Source of the DNA: Actinomycetes bacterium
Lineage (GTDB): Bacteria; Actinomycetota; Acidimicrobiia; Acidimicrobiales; RAAP-2
Reading direction: 5' to 3'
Assembly (NCBI GenBank): GCA_021793395.1
Contig: JAJYSU010000011.1
Span: 1-51,717, forward strand
DNA length: 51,717 nucleotides
Both the position numbers and the translations under genes were made by a program. Below the pieces are notes generated by a model. The model had not been told where the DNA came from. It made no database searches and saw only the letters and a program-made list of their open reading frames with translations. This document shows, piece after piece, positions 32,869 to 41,611 of the stretch. The first letter of the stretch is position 1, and each line of letters begins with the position of its first letter.

Positions 32869-33692
32869 GGCGTCCTCGGGTCCGCGACGACGCGTCACGC
32901 GTCACGCGTCGCGAGCGTCGCTCCCGTACGGATCCCCCGGTGTCGCGTGAGGACGTGAGCCGTGGTGAGTCGCGTCGCCGACCCCGTCATCGGCGGTGGC
33001 GCTGGGCGCTGGGTAGCGTGCTCGTCGCGGCAACCGTGGTGGCGGGTGGGGTCTGGTTGGCACATCAACCCTTTCTGCGCGTCAACCACGTTCGGGTGCA
33101 GGGATTACATCACGAGAGCGTGACGGCGGTCCTCGCGGTATCGGGGCTCGCGTCGCACCCCCCCATGATCGACGTCAACGCCGCGGTGATCAATCGGCGA
33201 CTCACGAGATTCGTGTGGATTCGAGACGTGAGCGTGACGCGCCACTGGCCGGACACGGTGGTGGTTCAGGTGCACGAACGCGTCGCGATTGCGGTCGCCT
33301 TCGACGCCGCGCACCAACTTCAGTACGTGGACTCGAGCGGTCGAGATCTGGGTCCTGCGCCCCTGCACGCGAATCTTCCGACGTTGCGCTATAGCGGAAC
33401 GGGCGGCCTCGTGTGGCCGTTTCGACGCGCGGGCCTCGCGGCGGCCTACGTGGCGAGTCGGTTACCGCCCGCCTTCTCTCGCCAGGTTTCGGTGGTGAGC
33501 GAGGGTTCGGCTGGTTCAGTCACGTTACAGATGACGACGCCGGTGCGCTTCGTGCTGGGTCCCGCGACGAACCTGCACGCGAAGTTTGTCGCCATCGCCT
33601 CGGTCATTGCCCACAGTCGCCTGAGTCCGGGCGATATCGTGGACGTGTCGGTACCCGGGGCGTTGTCGGTGACGGGCGCTCCGCCGTCGTAA
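32865..33692 (+). CDS. ftsQ: Cell-division protein FtsQ/DivIB
   Basis: 275 residues: an arginine-rich cytoplasmic tail of about 45 residues, one membrane segment (WALGSVLVAATVVAGGVWLA), then a POTRA domain beginning FLRVNHVRVQGLHH and the FtsQ beta domain (WPDTVVVQVHERVAIAV). It links the early and late division proteins in the FtsQLB-type complex. GTG 32865 overlaps murB. It is the last gene before the ftsZ promoter region. Confidence 0.92.
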   Translation: MRRPRVRDDASRVTRRERRSRTDPPVSREDVSRGESRRRPRHRRWRWALGSVLVAATVVAGGVWLAHQPFLRVNHVRVQGLHHESVTAVLAVSGLASHPPMIDVNAAVINRRLTRFVWIRDVSVTRHWPDTVVVQVHERVAIAVAFDAAHQLQYVDSSGRDLGPAPLHANLPTLRYSGTGGLVWPFRRAGLAAAYVASRLPPAFSRQVSVVSEGSAGSVTLQMTTPVRFVLGPATNLHAKFVAIASVIAHSRLSPGDIVDVSVPGALSVTGAPPS

Positions 33693-33700
33693 AGCTTTAT

Positions 33701-33729
33701 TTGACCAATATTTCATAGATGACTAGCCT
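33701..33729 (+). promoter_or_regulatory. ftsZ promoter
   Basis: TTGACC (33701-33706) and TAGCCT (33724-33729) are separated by exactly 17 bp, within the most AT-rich stretch of the window. This gives ftsZ and the genes after it a transcript of their own with a leader of about 70 nt. Confidence 0.75.
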
Positions 33730-33808
33730 TCAGGGACATTTGTTCGCCATAGTTTCGTGACCCGCGGGGCGGTGGGACACAGTAGAAGAGTTCACCCAAG
33801 GGGGTTAC

Positions 33809-34897
33809 ATGAGTCTCAGCCAAAGCAACTACCACGCCGTGATCAAGGTCATCGGCGTCGGTGGCGGCGGCGTCAACGCGGTCAATCGGATGATCGCCTC
33901 GGGACTGCGCAACATCGAGTTCATCGCCGCGAATACCGACGCGCAGGCCCTACTGCTGAGCGAAGCCGACCTCAAGTTGGACATCGGGCGTCAGTTGACG
34001 CGGGGCCTCGGGGCGGGTAGCGACCCCGAGGTGGGTCGTCAGGCCGCCGAGGACCACCGCGCCGAGATCGAGGAGGCCATCAAGGAGACCGACATGGTCT
34101 TTATTACCGCTGGTGAGGGTGGCGGTACGGGTACCGGCGCCGCGCCGGTCGTGGCCGACATCGCGCGCTCGTTGGGCATCTTGACCATTGGTGTGGTGAC
34201 TCGGCCGTTCTCCTTCGAGGGTAAGCGTCGGGCGACGCAGGCCGAAAAGGGGATCGAGGCGCTGCGAGCCAAGGTTGACACGCTCATCGTGATTCCCAAC
34301 GACCGACTGCTCTCGGTCGCGGCGTCGGATACGTCGATGCTGGACGCCTTCAAGATCGCGGACGACGTGCTGCTCTCGGCGGTTCGGGGCGTGACTGACC
34401 TGATCACAGTACCCGGACTTATCAACACCGACTTTGCCGACGTCAACGCCATCATGCGTAACGCGGGTAGCGCCATCATGGGTGTGGGCCAGTCCACGGG
34501 AGAGGGTCGAGCGGTGAACGCGGCGCGCGCGGCCATCACCTCACCCCTGCTCGAGGCGTCAATCGACGGTGCCCGCGGCATTCTTATGAACATCGTCGGC
34601 GGCTCGACGGTCACGTTGGCCGAAGTGACCGACGCCGCCAACATTATTCATTCAGTGGCGCATCCCGACGCGAACATCATCTTTGGCAGCGTCATCGACG
34701 ACTCCATTGGTGACGCCGTACGCGTCACGGTCATCGCGGCCGGCTTCGATCACCACGCGCCCGTCAAGCCGGCTCCGACGACGACGACGAGTGAGCCCGT
34801 GATGACCGAAGGCCCGCGTAGCGACATCTTCGCCACGTCGAGCGATGACTTCTTCGACGTGGGGGGCGATGATGACCTCCCCAGTTTCCTCCGCTGA
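33809..34897 (+). CDS. ftsZ: Cell-division GTPase FtsZ
   Basis: 362 residues. The tubulin-like GTPase polymerises into the Z ring. The [13 protein letters not shown] block and the signature GGGTGTG (104-110) bind GTP, and the T7 loop lies in [13 protein letters not shown] variable linker leads to the conserved C-terminal peptide DDDLPSFLR, which in actinobacteria docks SepF and other membrane anchors. AGGGGG lies before ATG 33809. Its end overlaps yggS by about 26 bp. Confidence 0.97.
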   Translation: MSLSQSNYHAVIKVIGVGGGGVNAVNRMIASGLRNIEFIAANTDAQALLLSEADLKLDIGRQLTRGLGAGSDPEVGRQAAEDHRAEIEEAIKETDMVFITAGEGGGTGTGAAPVVADIARSLGILTIGVVTRPFSFEGKRRATQAEKGIEALRAKVDTLIVIPNDRLLSVAASDTSMLDAFKIADDVLLSAVRGVTDLITVPGLINTDFADVNAIMRNAGSAIMGVGQSTGEGRAVNAARAAITSPLLEASIDGARGILMNIVGGSTVTLAEVTDAANIIHSVAHPDANIIFGSVIDDSIGDAVRVTVIAAGFDHHAPVKPAPTTTTSEPVMTEGPRSDIFATSSDDFFDVGGDDDLPSFLR

Positions 34898-35594
34898 GGA
34901 GGCGAGGCGAGACCTCGTTGCTCGCAATCTGCGTGAGGTGCGCCGACGTATCGCCGCCACCGGACGCGACCCGGCGCAGGTGCGCATCGTCGCGGTGGCC
35001 AAGTCCTTTGGTCCCGAGATGGTACGGGCGGCGGCGGCCGTGGGGCTGAGCGCCATTGGCGAGAACTATCTCGACGAGTTGCGAGCGACGCGCGACGCGA
35101 CCTCGGACCTGGACCTGTCGTGGCACTATCTGGGGGCCCTGCAGTCGAACAAGATCGCCCGGATCGTGGCGTCGTGCGACGTGATCTGCTCGCTCGCGCG
35201 AGTGAAGGAGGCGGAGCGCCTGGCCCAGCTGGGAGCGTCGCAGCCGCTGTACGTCGAGGTGGACGTGTCGGGGGAGTCCCGCCGCCGCGGTGTCTCGCCT
35301 CAGGAGGTGCCCACGCTGGTCACACGGGCGCGTGAACTCGGACTGGTGGTGACGGGGCTTATGACGGTGGCGCCGCTGGGAGGCGGCGCGCGCGAGGCCT
35401 TTGAGGTCACGCGCGACCTCGCCGACGACCTGGGACTGGCGGAACGCTCGATGGGCATGAGTGAGGATGTGGAGCTCGCGTGCGAGATGGGATCGACGGA
35501 GGTGCGCATCGGACGAGCCCTCTTTGGGCCTCGCGGCGCAGACTCGGTGGCCTCGCCTAACATGGACTCGGGCTCCGGCCGCGAGGAGAGGTGA
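34872..35594 (+). CDS. yggS: YggS-family PLP-binding protein (pyridoxal phosphate homeostasis)
   Basis: 240 residues, an alanine-racemase-like TIM barrel without the second domain. The PLP lysine is Lys44 in [24 protein letters not shown] and [20 protein letters not shown] are the phosphate-binding and C-terminal signatures. It buffers PLP and influences amino acid pools. ATG 34872 has GGGGGG at 5 nt; ATG 34869 is just upstream. It overlaps the ftsZ end and lies directly before sepF, the usual actinobacterial order. Confidence 0.94.
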   Translation: MTSPVSSAEEARRDLVARNLREVRRRIAATGRDPAQVRIVAVAKSFGPEMVRAAAAVGLSAIGENYLDELRATRDATSDLDLSWHYLGALQSNKIARIVASCDVICSLARVKEAERLAQLGASQPLYVEVDVSGESRRRGVSPQEVPTLVTRARELGLVVTGLMTVAPLGGGAREAFEVTRDLADDLGLAERSMGMSEDVELACEMGSTEVRIGRALFGPRGADSVASPNMDSGSGREER

Positions 35595-36152
35595 ATGAAC
35601 GAGAAGATGCGTAAGGCGCTGGGCTTTCTCGGCTTGATCGAGGACGAGTACGGGGACTTCGCCTCGAACGCTCCGTCGCGCCCCTTCAGCGATCCCGTTA
35701 ACTACGAGGATGAGGGTGAGTGGGCCCCGGCGGCGCGGCCGGCTCCGGCTCCACCACGAGCGCCGGGTGGTCGTCCGTCGTCGATCGCGGTACTGGACGC
35801 GCAGGGCCAAGTGGCACGCCCGCGGCCGATGCCGACCACTCGCACGCGCCCGGTACCGCCGACGCCACAGCGTGAGCCGGTGGTCTTTTTCCCGCCTAGT
35901 TTCCACGAGGCGGGCCAAGTCACGGATCTACTGCGCAGTGGTCGAGTCGTCGTGGTGAACATCACCCAACTGGAGCCCGCGGTCGGGCGTCGTCTGGTGG
36001 ACTTCACGTCCGGGACGGCGTGGGCCCTGCGGGCCAAGGTCGAGCGCCTGGGCACCGGTGTCTATCTCGTCAGCCCCCAGGGAACGCACCTGAGCGCCGA
36101 GGCGCGCGAGAATCTCCGGCTCTCGGGCTTTCGCTCGTTCGACCTTTCATGA
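35595..36152 (+). CDS. sepF: Cell-division protein SepF
   Basis: 185 residues. The N-terminal MNEKMRKALGFLGL forms the membrane-targeting amphipathic helix. A Pro-rich linker (about 40-95) leads to the SepF core (VVFFPPSFHEAGQVTDLL through SPQGTHLSAE). In actinobacteria SepF anchors FtsZ to the membrane in place of FtsA, which is not found here. ATG 35595 directly follows the yggS stop, with GAGGAGAGG as ribosome site. Its TGA overlaps the yggT ATG by 4 bp. Confidence 0.95.
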   Translation: MNEKMRKALGFLGLIEDEYGDFASNAPSRPFSDPVNYEDEGEWAPAARPAPAPPRAPGGRPSSIAVLDAQGQVARPRPMPTTRTRPVPPTPQREPVVFFPPSFHEAGQVTDLLRSGRVVVVNITQLEPAVGRRLVDFTSGTAWALRAKVERLGTGVYLVSPQGTHLSAEARENLRLSGFRSFDLS

Positions 36153-36397
36153 GCGTTATTCACGAACTGCTGTTTCTCTACATCTGGATCCTCATCATCT
36201 CGGCGTTGCTGAGTTGGTTCCCCTCCTCGTCGGGCGGGGCGCTCGCGAGTGTGCGTCGGGTGCTCTTCACTATCACGGAGCCGGTACTGCGGCCCATTCG
36301 CTCGATTCTGCCCCAGCCGCGCGTGGGAGGGGTGGGGGTCGACTTCTCGGTACTGGTGGCCATCATCCTGCTCGAGATCATCAACGCCTTCATCTGA
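36149..36397 (+). CDS. YggT-family small membrane protein
   Basis: 82 residues with two hydrophobic segments (HELLFLYIWILIISALLSWF and VDFSVLVAIILLEIINAF) and the conserved TEPVLRPIRSILPQ between them. The family function is not firmly known; it lies next to sepF in many bacteria and may assist envelope or division proteins. ATG 36149 overlaps the sepF stop (ATGA). Confidence 0.9.
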   Translation: MSVIHELLFLYIWILIISALLSWFPSSSGGALASVRRVLFTITEPVLRPIRSILPQPRVGGVGVDFSVLVAIILLEIINAFI

Positions 36398-36429
36398 TCA
36401 CGAGCCCCATTTGTGCGGGGTAGCCGTTG

Positions 36430-36435
36430 TAGGGT
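36430..36435 (+). promoter_or_regulatory. -10 box (TAGGGT) of the leaderless divIVA promoter
   Basis: TAGGGT is followed by GGCACC and then ATG 36442, the 6-nt leaderless spacing. This promoter would let divIVA be expressed apart from the dcw cluster. Confidence 0.6.
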
Positions 36436-36441
36436 GGCACC

Positions 36442-37197
36442 ATGGATTCTCTCGATACCGCTCGTTCTGCACTGGACGCCATCGATACGGTCGCCTTCAA
36501 GGTGGGACTCAAGGGCTACAACGTCGACGAAGTCGATGAGTTTCTCGAGCGCGTCTCCGTCGAGGCTCGTCAGTTGAAGGATCAACTTCAGCAGCAGCGC
36601 TTGCAGTTGCGCCAGGCGGCGGAGCGGATTACGCAGCTGGAGGGTGGACGCGCCAACGTCTCGCCGGTGGCGCCCCCGCCGGCGCCGCCGCCGGTGCCCG
36701 CTCCCTCGGCTCCCCCCACCTCGGTCGTCGCACCCGTGCGACCGACGGGGCCGGGTGCCGGGGCCGAACAGGTTGCCGCGATGATTGCCATGGCCCAGCA
36801 GTTCATTGACCACGCCCAAAAGGAGGCCCAGGAGAAAGCTCGCGATCTCACGGTGGCGGCCCAGGAGCGCGCGCGCGAGATTGTGAGCGAGGCTCGCGGT
36901 CGGGCCGAGGACGAGGTGAACCGGCTGAACGGCTTGAAGCAGCGCCTGAGCGAGGACGTGGAGACTCTGGGTCGTCAACTCGAGGTGGAGCGCACGAGAC
37001 TCCTCGGCGTTCTGGGCGAGTTCACGCGGTGGATCGACAGTTCTCTCCACGTCGGCGGAGCCGCGCGAGCGGTGCCGCCCTCCCCGTTATCGTCGTCACC
37101 CACCCCCGTGGCGCGCGCGGAGGATCACGTCGGGGACGCCTCGCACGAGGGTGGTCGGATCGTCCCGTTCGACGTCACGCGTGACGATCGCTCGTAA
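36442..37197 (+). CDS. DivIVA/Wag31-like polar growth and division protein
   Basis: 251 residues. The N-terminal lipid-binding domain contains the family core FKVGLKGYNVDEVDEFLERV, followed by a first coiled coil (to about 65), a Pro/Ala-rich linker (about 72-105), a second long coiled coil (about 110-195) and a disordered tail. Such proteins sense negative membrane curvature and recruit the cell-wall machinery at poles or septum. Probably a leaderless message. It sits after yggT as in other actinobacteria. Confidence 0.93.
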   Translation: MDSLDTARSALDAIDTVAFKVGLKGYNVDEVDEFLERVSVEARQLKDQLQQQRLQLRQAAERITQLEGGRANVSPVAPPPAPPPVPAPSAPPTSVVAPVRPTGPGAGAEQVAAMIAMAQQFIDHAQKEAQEKARDLTVAAQERAREIVSEARGRAEDEVNRLNGLKQRLSEDVETLGRQLEVERTRLLGVLGEFTRWIDSSLHVGGAARAVPPSPLSSSPTPVARAEDHVGDASHEGGRIVPFDVTRDDRS

Positions 37198-37213
37198 GGG
37201 GCCCGTCGCCTGG

Positions 37214-37219
37214 TAGGGT
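37214..37219 (+). promoter_or_regulatory. -10 box (TAGGGT, extended TGG) before the DksA/TraR-type gene
   Basis: TGGTAGGGT carries an extended -10 TGn element. The start codon is 37 nt downstream, with AAGGAG at 37245-37250 as ribosome site. Confidence 0.5.
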
Positions 37220-37255
37220 CGGCGCTCGTTCATTCATCGCTGCGAAGGAGTAAGT

Positions 37256-38074
37256 ATGTCGCCTCGTCTCGCCCGCGCTAGCAAGGCTGCGGTGTCCCCC
37301 GCGCGCACGGCAGCGCCGCACGCGGTGACCGTGACCGCGAAGAAGGCGTCGACCGCGACGTCGAAGAAGGCGACCGCGACGACGTCGGCGAAGGGATCGT
37401 CGGCGGCCGTGGCGACCCGGGCCGCCAAGGAGCGTGACGCCAAGGCCAAGGCCGCCGCCAAGGAGCGCGAGGCCAAGGCCAAGGCCGCCGCCAAGGAGCG
37501 TGAACTGGCGCGTAAGGCTCGTGAGAAGGCCGCCCTGGAGTTGAAGAGGCAGCGCGAGATAGAGGCGCGTCACCGCGCCGTGGAGGCCGAGAAGCAGCGC
37601 CGGGCGCGCGAGATCGAGCGGCGTAACGCCGAGGAGCAGCAACGTCTCGAGCGACGCGAGGAGGAGGAGCGTCAGCGGGCGGAGGCTCTGGAGCGCAAGA
37701 TGCACTCGAAGCCCTACGCCGACGATCTCGCCTTTCTTGGGGAGTTGCGGACGCTGCTGCTGGAGGCACGTGCGACAACGTCGGAACAGATCGCGGTGGC
37801 GGAGTCTGAGGCGGACGAGATGCTGGTGGACCGTGAGCGACTCGAGTACGACGACGAGGATGGCTCCAGCGTCGCGTCCGACATCCAGCGTGATCAGCTG
37901 AAGGAGTTCTCGGCAGCGCTGCGCTTGAAGCTCGATGAGATTGACGTGGCGCTCGCGCGCGTCGACGACGGTAGTTACGGCCGTTGTGACGAGTGCTTCG
38001 AGCCAATCTCCAAGGCACGGCTCCTGGCGCAGGTGCCGGTCTTCACGTGCGTGTCGTGCCGCGCCAACGTTTAG
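37256..38074 (+). CDS. DksA/TraR-type C4 zinc-finger protein with long basic coiled-coil N-terminus
   Basis: 272 residues. The first 75 residues are Lys/Ala/Thr-rich, including two KAKAAAKERE repeats, like histone H1-type tails. Residues 75-155 form a highly charged helix (EIERRNAEEQQRLERREEEE). The C-terminal roughly 120 residues are a DksA/TraR module, with LKEFSAALRLKLDEIDVALARVDDG and the zinc site Cys244, Cys247, Cys265, Cys268 (YGRCDEC and FTCVSC). DksA relatives bind RNA polymerase; the long basic extension is unusual and may bind DNA or RNA. It overlaps lspA at its end. Confidence 0.85.
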   Translation: MSPRLARASKAAVSPARTAAPHAVTVTAKKASTATSKKATATTSAKGSSAAVATRAAKERDAKAKAAAKEREAKAKAAAKERELARKAREKAALELKRQREIEARHRAVEAEKQRRAREIERRNAEEQQRLERREEEERQRAEALERKMHSKPYADDLAFLGELRTLLLEARATTSEQIAVAESEADEMLVDRERLEYDDEDGSSVASDIQRDQLKEFSAALRLKLDEIDVALARVDDGSYGRCDECFEPISKARLLAQVPVFTCVSCRANV

Positions 38075-38529
38075 CGCCTCGGCTCAATCTCACGGTTCTG
38101 ACCACGATCGTGGTGGTCACGGCGCTCGACGAGGCGACCAAGGCCTGGGCGCGCTCGGCGTTGCGGTTTCACCCCCGTCACGTGTGGGGACCGGTGTGGC
38201 TGCGCCTGCAGTACAACAGCGGCGTGTCGTTCTCCTTTAACCCGTCGAGCGCCCTCGTCACTACCGTGGCGACACTGGCGGTGGCGTTGGTCGTCTTGGT
38301 GGTCGCCCTTCGAGCCCGTCCGGGCGTGTCGTCGATCGGTTTCGGGCTCCTCATCGGAGGGGGAGTGGCGAACGTGGTCGACCGGCTTACCGCTCACCCT
38401 CACGAGGTCACGGACTTCGTTGCCGTGGGTCGCTTTCCGGTATTCAACCTCGCCGACGCGTCACTCAGTGTGGGATTCGTGATCTTGGCGGTGGCCGCGG
38501 CGCGCGGCGTTCGGCTGCTGGGCTCGTGA
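38047..38529 (+). CDS. lspA: Lipoprotein signal peptidase LspA
   Basis: About 160 residues with four membrane segments. The aspartic peptidase cleaves prolipoproteins after lipidation. The catalytic aspartates are Asp112 in VANVVDRL and Asp137 in VFNLADASLS, and the QYNSGVSFSF block is also conserved. The start is uncertain: GTG 38047 and GTG 38056 both lie inside the end of the zinc-finger gene. Its TGA overlaps the rluD GTG by 4 bp. Both binding proteins in this window lack a lipobox, so its substrates lie elsewhere. Confidence 0.92.
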   Translation: MRVVPRQRLAPRLNLTVLTTIVVVTALDEATKAWARSALRFHPRHVWGPVWLRLQYNSGVSFSFNPSSALVTTVATLAVALVVLVVALRARPGVSSIGFGLLIGGGVANVVDRLTAHPHEVTDFVAVGRFPVFNLADASLSVGFVILAVAAARGVRLLGS

Positions 38530-39488
38530 GTCACGTGCCCGATCCCTTCGACGGTGAGACCCTCGACGTTCCCGTGCCCGCCGCGCTGGACGGTCTGCGG
38601 GTCGATCGGGTGGTGGCCATGCTGACGGGGCGCTCACGGCGCGACGTGGGAGCGGCGCTCGCGCGTGGCGCGGTCACGGTCGACGAGCGGGTGGTCGCCC
38701 GATCCTCCCACGTCGTGAGGAGCGGGCAGCACCTGGTAGCGCGAGTGGGCGCCCTCGGCACCGCGGCCGTCGTGGCGAACTCCTCGGTGGTCGTCGACGT
38801 CGTGTACGAGGATGACGATCTGATCGTGGTCAATAAGGCTCCCGGGCAGGTGGTGCACCCTGGGTCGGGCCACGACGACGCGACGCTGGTCGCCGGACTA
38901 CTGGCGCGCTACCCGGTGCTCGACGAACTCGCGAGTGGCGGCGTCTGCGACGCGTCGCGTCCGGGAATCGTACATCGTCTCGACAAGGGGACGTCGGGAC
39001 TGCTGGTGGTCGCGCTGAGCGAGTTCGCGTTTCGCGACCTGGTGGCTCAAATGGCCCAACGCCGCGTCACGCGTACGTACGTCGCCCTCGCGGAGGGGCA
39101 CATGACCGACGAGGCAGGCGTCATCGACGCCCCGATTGGCCGCTCCGCCCGCACGCCGACTCTGATGACGGTGCGAGCGGACGGGCGCCCCGCGCGTACG
39201 CACTACGAGGTTCTCGAACGGGTCACGCGTCCGCACGCCGCCACCCTGCTTCAGCTTCGTCTCGAGACCGGCCGCACGCACCAAATCCGGGTTCACCTGG
39301 CCGCGATCGGGCACCCCGTCGTCAATGACACCCGCTACGGGCACCGTCGCGATCAGCGTCTGGCACCCGACCGGCTCTTCCTGCACGCGACGCAACTCGT
39401 CTTCACCCATCCCCGGTCTGGTGACACGGTGACGGTCCGAGCGGAACTGCCCGGCGACCTTCGCGCCGTGCAGTGCGTGTCAGAGTGA
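38526..39488 (+). CDS. rluD: RluA-family 23S rRNA pseudouridine synthase (RluD-like)
   Basis: 320 residues. An N-terminal S4 RNA-binding domain (LDGLRVDRVVAMLTGRSRRDVGAAL) precedes the catalytic domain with Asp153 in GIVHRLDKGTSGLLVVA. LETGRTHQIRVHLAAIGHPVVND is a further family block. It isomerises uridines in 23S rRNA, probably in helix 69 if it is a true RluD. lspA-rluD adjacency is common in bacteria. GTG 38526 overlaps lspA. It converges with the sigma factor gene, with 14 bp between stops. Confidence 0.92.
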   Translation: MSHVPDPFDGETLDVPVPAALDGLRVDRVVAMLTGRSRRDVGAALARGAVTVDERVVARSSHVVRSGQHLVARVGALGTAAVVANSSVVVDVVYEDDDLIVVNKAPGQVVHPGSGHDDATLVAGLLARYPVLDELASGGVCDASRPGIVHRLDKGTSGLLVVALSEFAFRDLVAQMAQRRVTRTYVALAEGHMTDEAGVIDAPIGRSARTPTLMTVRADGRPARTHYEVLERVTRPHAATLLQLRLETGRTHQIRVHLAAIGHPVVNDTRYGHRRDQRLAPDRLFLHATQLVFTHPRSGDTVTVRAELPGDLRAVQCVSE

Positions 39489-39502
39489 ACGTCCTTCTGG
39501 GG

Positions 39503-40357
39503 CTAGAGCGTCTCGTGAGCGGCGACGACGCTCCGGTCGTGGCGTAGGGCCGCCAGCGCCTCCTCCTCGGCCCGTCGTACGCGTCGCACTCCGATGTCCA
39601 TCTTCGTCGCCGTCGCCTGGAGCGAGAGCGGCGCGGCACCGTTGAGCCCGAAGCGTAACGTGAGCACGTCGCGCTGGACGTCACTCAGGTGATCGAGGGC
39701 GCCGTGCAACTGCTCATCGATCATCGACTGCTCAATGTCACCGACCCAGTCCGTCTGACTAGGGGCGACCAGATCGCCGAGGGTGGTGGCCGAGTCCGAG
39801 GACGCGGGCTGGTCGAGGCTCGCCGTCACGCCGGCCAGTCCCCGCAGACCCTCGCGCTCGCTCTTGGACATCCCGGTCGCCTCGGTCAACTCCTCGTCAG
39901 TGGGAGTGCGGGCGAGGAGCGCGTTTAGTTCGGCCGTGGTGGCCTCCAAGCGCTGCAACTGCTCGCCCACCTCGAGGGGAATGCGGATGGTGCGGCCGTG
40001 CTGCTGTACCGCACGCTGCAGGGCCTGGCGGATCCACCAGGTCGCGTAGGTCGAGAACTTGAAGCCTCGCTCCCAGTCGAACTTCTCGACCGCGCGAAGC
40101 AGGCCGAAGGTTCCCTCTTGGACCAGATCGACCATTTCCACGCCACGGTCCTGGTAGCGACGGGCCCAGTGCAGCACCAGGCGTAGGTTGGCGGCGACCA
40201 TTTGCTTCTTGGCGTCGTCGTCACCCGCCGTGACACGCTTGGCTAACTCGACTTGCTCGTCGTAGTTGGGCATGGGGTACCGGTCGAGATCACGCATCAA
40301 AAGTCCCAACATGTCGTTGGTATTCACGGCGCTGCGGCGAATGTCAGGGTTCGTCAT
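39503..40357 (-). CDS. Sigma-70 family RNA polymerase sigma factor (group 1/2-like)
   Basis: 284 residues from ATG 40357 (GAGGAGAG ribosome site). Region 1.2 (MLGLLMRDLDRYPMPNYDEQVELAKRV), region 2 with NLRLVLHWARRY and the -10-binding KFSTYATWWIRQALQRA, region 3 and region 4 are present. Region 4.2 is divergent: SLQATATKMDIGVRRVRRAEEEAL replaces the usual helix-turn-helix wording. Short length without region 1.1 suggests a group 2 (SigB/HrdA-like) factor used in stationary phase or stress rather than the main one. Transcribed from a clear consensus promoter. Confidence 0.9.
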   Translation of the reverse strand: MTNPDIRRSAVNTNDMLGLLMRDLDRYPMPNYDEQVELAKRVTAGDDDAKKQMVAANLRLVLHWARRYQDRGVEMVDLVQEGTFGLLRAVEKFDWERGFKFSTYATWWIRQALQRAVQQHGRTIRIPLEVGEQLQRLEATTAELNALLARTPTDEELTEATGMSKSEREGLRGLAGVTASLDQPASSDSATTLGDLVAPSQTDWVGDIEQSMIDEQLHGALDHLSDVQRDVLTLRFGLNGAAPLSLQATATKMDIGVRRVRRAEEEALAALRHDRSVVAAHETL

Positions 40358-40425
40358 GGCTCTCCTCGTCACGGTCGAAGTGTCGCGCCCAGCGGCTTCG
40401 GTATTTCTCCTACGGACGCATGATT

Positions 40426-40454
40426 AATGTACCACGCCGGACGCGTCGTTTCAA
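40426..40454 (-). promoter_or_regulatory. Consensus promoter of the sigma factor gene
   Basis: On the minus strand TTGAAA (40449-40454) and TACATT (40426-40431) are separated by exactly 17 bp. The leader to ATG 40357 is about 62 nt. A TTGACA at 40463-40468 lies just upstream, inside the end of the Rrf2 gene. Confidence 0.75.
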
Positions 40455-40464
40455 TAACGCCTTG

Positions 40465-40947
40465 TCAAGGAACGTCTAAGAATTGTGAGGAGTGGGCCGC
40501 CGGCTCGTGCGTGCGCGCGACGCTGCGCCCGCCGCGAGCCTGCTCGACCATGTCGGCCAGCGTGTACGTCGCGAGGTGCTCGCGCATGTGGTTGCCCACG
40601 TCGGCCCACACGGCCAGCAGGACGCATTGACCCTCGTGGTCGCACGCACCACCCTCGTGGGGTGGGCCGAAGTCGCCGGCCACGATGGGCCCGTCCATTG
40701 CGGCGACCACCTCGGCCAGAGTGATGGACGCGGCCGGGCGCGCCAGGACGTACCCGCCGCCGACGCCTCGCTTCGAGCGAACCAGCCCCACGCCCTTGAG
40801 CGCGAGGAGGATTTGCTCGAGGTAGGGCTGAGGTAGGCCCGTTCGCTGGGCCAGATCGCGTACCGAGGTGGGGGCGGCCCCCTCACCGCGCAGCGCCAGG
40901 CTCAGTAGAGCGCGACTGGCGTAGTCACCCCTCGTCGAGACTCTCAC
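40465..40947 (-). CDS. Rrf2/IscR-family transcriptional regulator
   Basis: 160 residues from GTG 40947. Winged helix with the family pattern YASRALLSLAL, LAQRTGLPQPYLEQILLALKGVGLVRSKRGVGGGYVLAR. Two cysteines six residues apart (Cys102 and Cys108, in GACDHEGQC) could ligate an iron-sulfur cluster, though the canonical IscR group has three. No isc/suf or cysteine genes are in view. The start is chosen by the TAGACT box 7 nt upstream; the open frame continues further upstream. Confidence 0.88.
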   Translation of the reverse strand: MRVSTRGDYASRALLSLALRGEGAAPTSVRDLAQRTGLPQPYLEQILLALKGVGLVRSKRGVGGGYVLARPAASITLAEVVAAMDGPIVAGDFGPPHEGGACDHEGQCVLLAVWADVGNHMREHLATYTLADMVEQARGGRSVARTHEPAAHSSQFLDVP

Positions 40948-40954
40948 CACCCCC

Positions 40955-40960
40955 AGTCTA
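40955..40960 (-). promoter_or_regulatory. -10 box (TAGACT) of the leaderless Rrf2 gene
   Basis: Minus-strand TAGACT lies 7 nt before GTG 40947 (4 nt before the next in-frame GTG at 40950). Confidence 0.5.
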
Positions 40961-41060
40961 GTGAGGCCCTCGTTCGAGGCCGGAGACGGTGGGCGAGCGG
41001 GCCGCGAGGGAGAGACGCGGGGTGTAGGAGGGGGGGGCGTCAATCTGGCACACTGCGTAG

Positions 41061-41564
41061 GTGGAAGAAAACGTGAACGAACCGGGCCCGGAGGTCACTA
41101 TCGGACCCGACGAAGTGTTGGCACCTGGTCAGTCTGGTCAAGACGGTGACGACGCGGGTGCCGAGGCGACGGACTTCATTTCTCAGCCCGCCAAGGTCAT
41201 GCGGATCGGTGCGATGGTGAAGACCCTGTTGGACGAGGCCCGCAGCGCCCCGATGGACGAGGCCGGTCGGGGTCGTCTCCGCGAAATCTACGAGACGTCG
41301 ATCGAGGAATTGTCGAGCGCCCTTTCCCCGGACCTCGGGGCCGAGTTGGCGCGTATGGCACCTCCCTTCGTCGAAGGGGTGCCCTCGGAGTCGGAGTTGC
41401 GCATTGCTCAAGCGCAACTGGTGGGATGGCTTGAGGGCCTGTTCCACGGGATCCAGGCCTCCCTGTTCGCCCAGCAGGCGGCCGCGGCCGCTCAACTCGA
41501 GAAGATGCGCGATCGATCGCTGAATCCCGGCGCGGGTGCTCCGCGTAGCGGCACGTACCTTTGA
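41061..41564 (+). CDS. bpa: Bacterial proteasome activator Bpa/PafE
   Basis: 167 residues. The helical core QPAKVMRIGAMVKTLLDEAR through SELRIAQAQLVGWLEGLFHG matches mycobacterial PafE closely. The protein ends GTYL, equivalent to the GQYL tail that docks into the 20S proteasome and opens its gate. It forms an ATP-independent ring that feeds unfolded proteins to the proteasome, so a 20S proteasome is expected elsewhere in this genome. GTG 41061 lies 6 nt after CACACT, a weaker leaderless-type -10. It is 47 bp before dnaE. Confidence 0.94.
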   Translation: MEENVNEPGPEVTIGPDEVLAPGQSGQDGDDAGAEATDFISQPAKVMRIGAMVKTLLDEARSAPMDEAGRGRLREIYETSIEELSSALSPDLGAELARMAPPFVEGVPSESELRIAQAQLVGWLEGLFHGIQASLFAQQAAAAAQLEKMRDRSLNPGAGAPRSGTYL

Positions 41565-41611
41565 GGGCGACGCGTCGTGGCTGACGTAGTCGAACCCGAG
41601 GGAGGAGCGAG

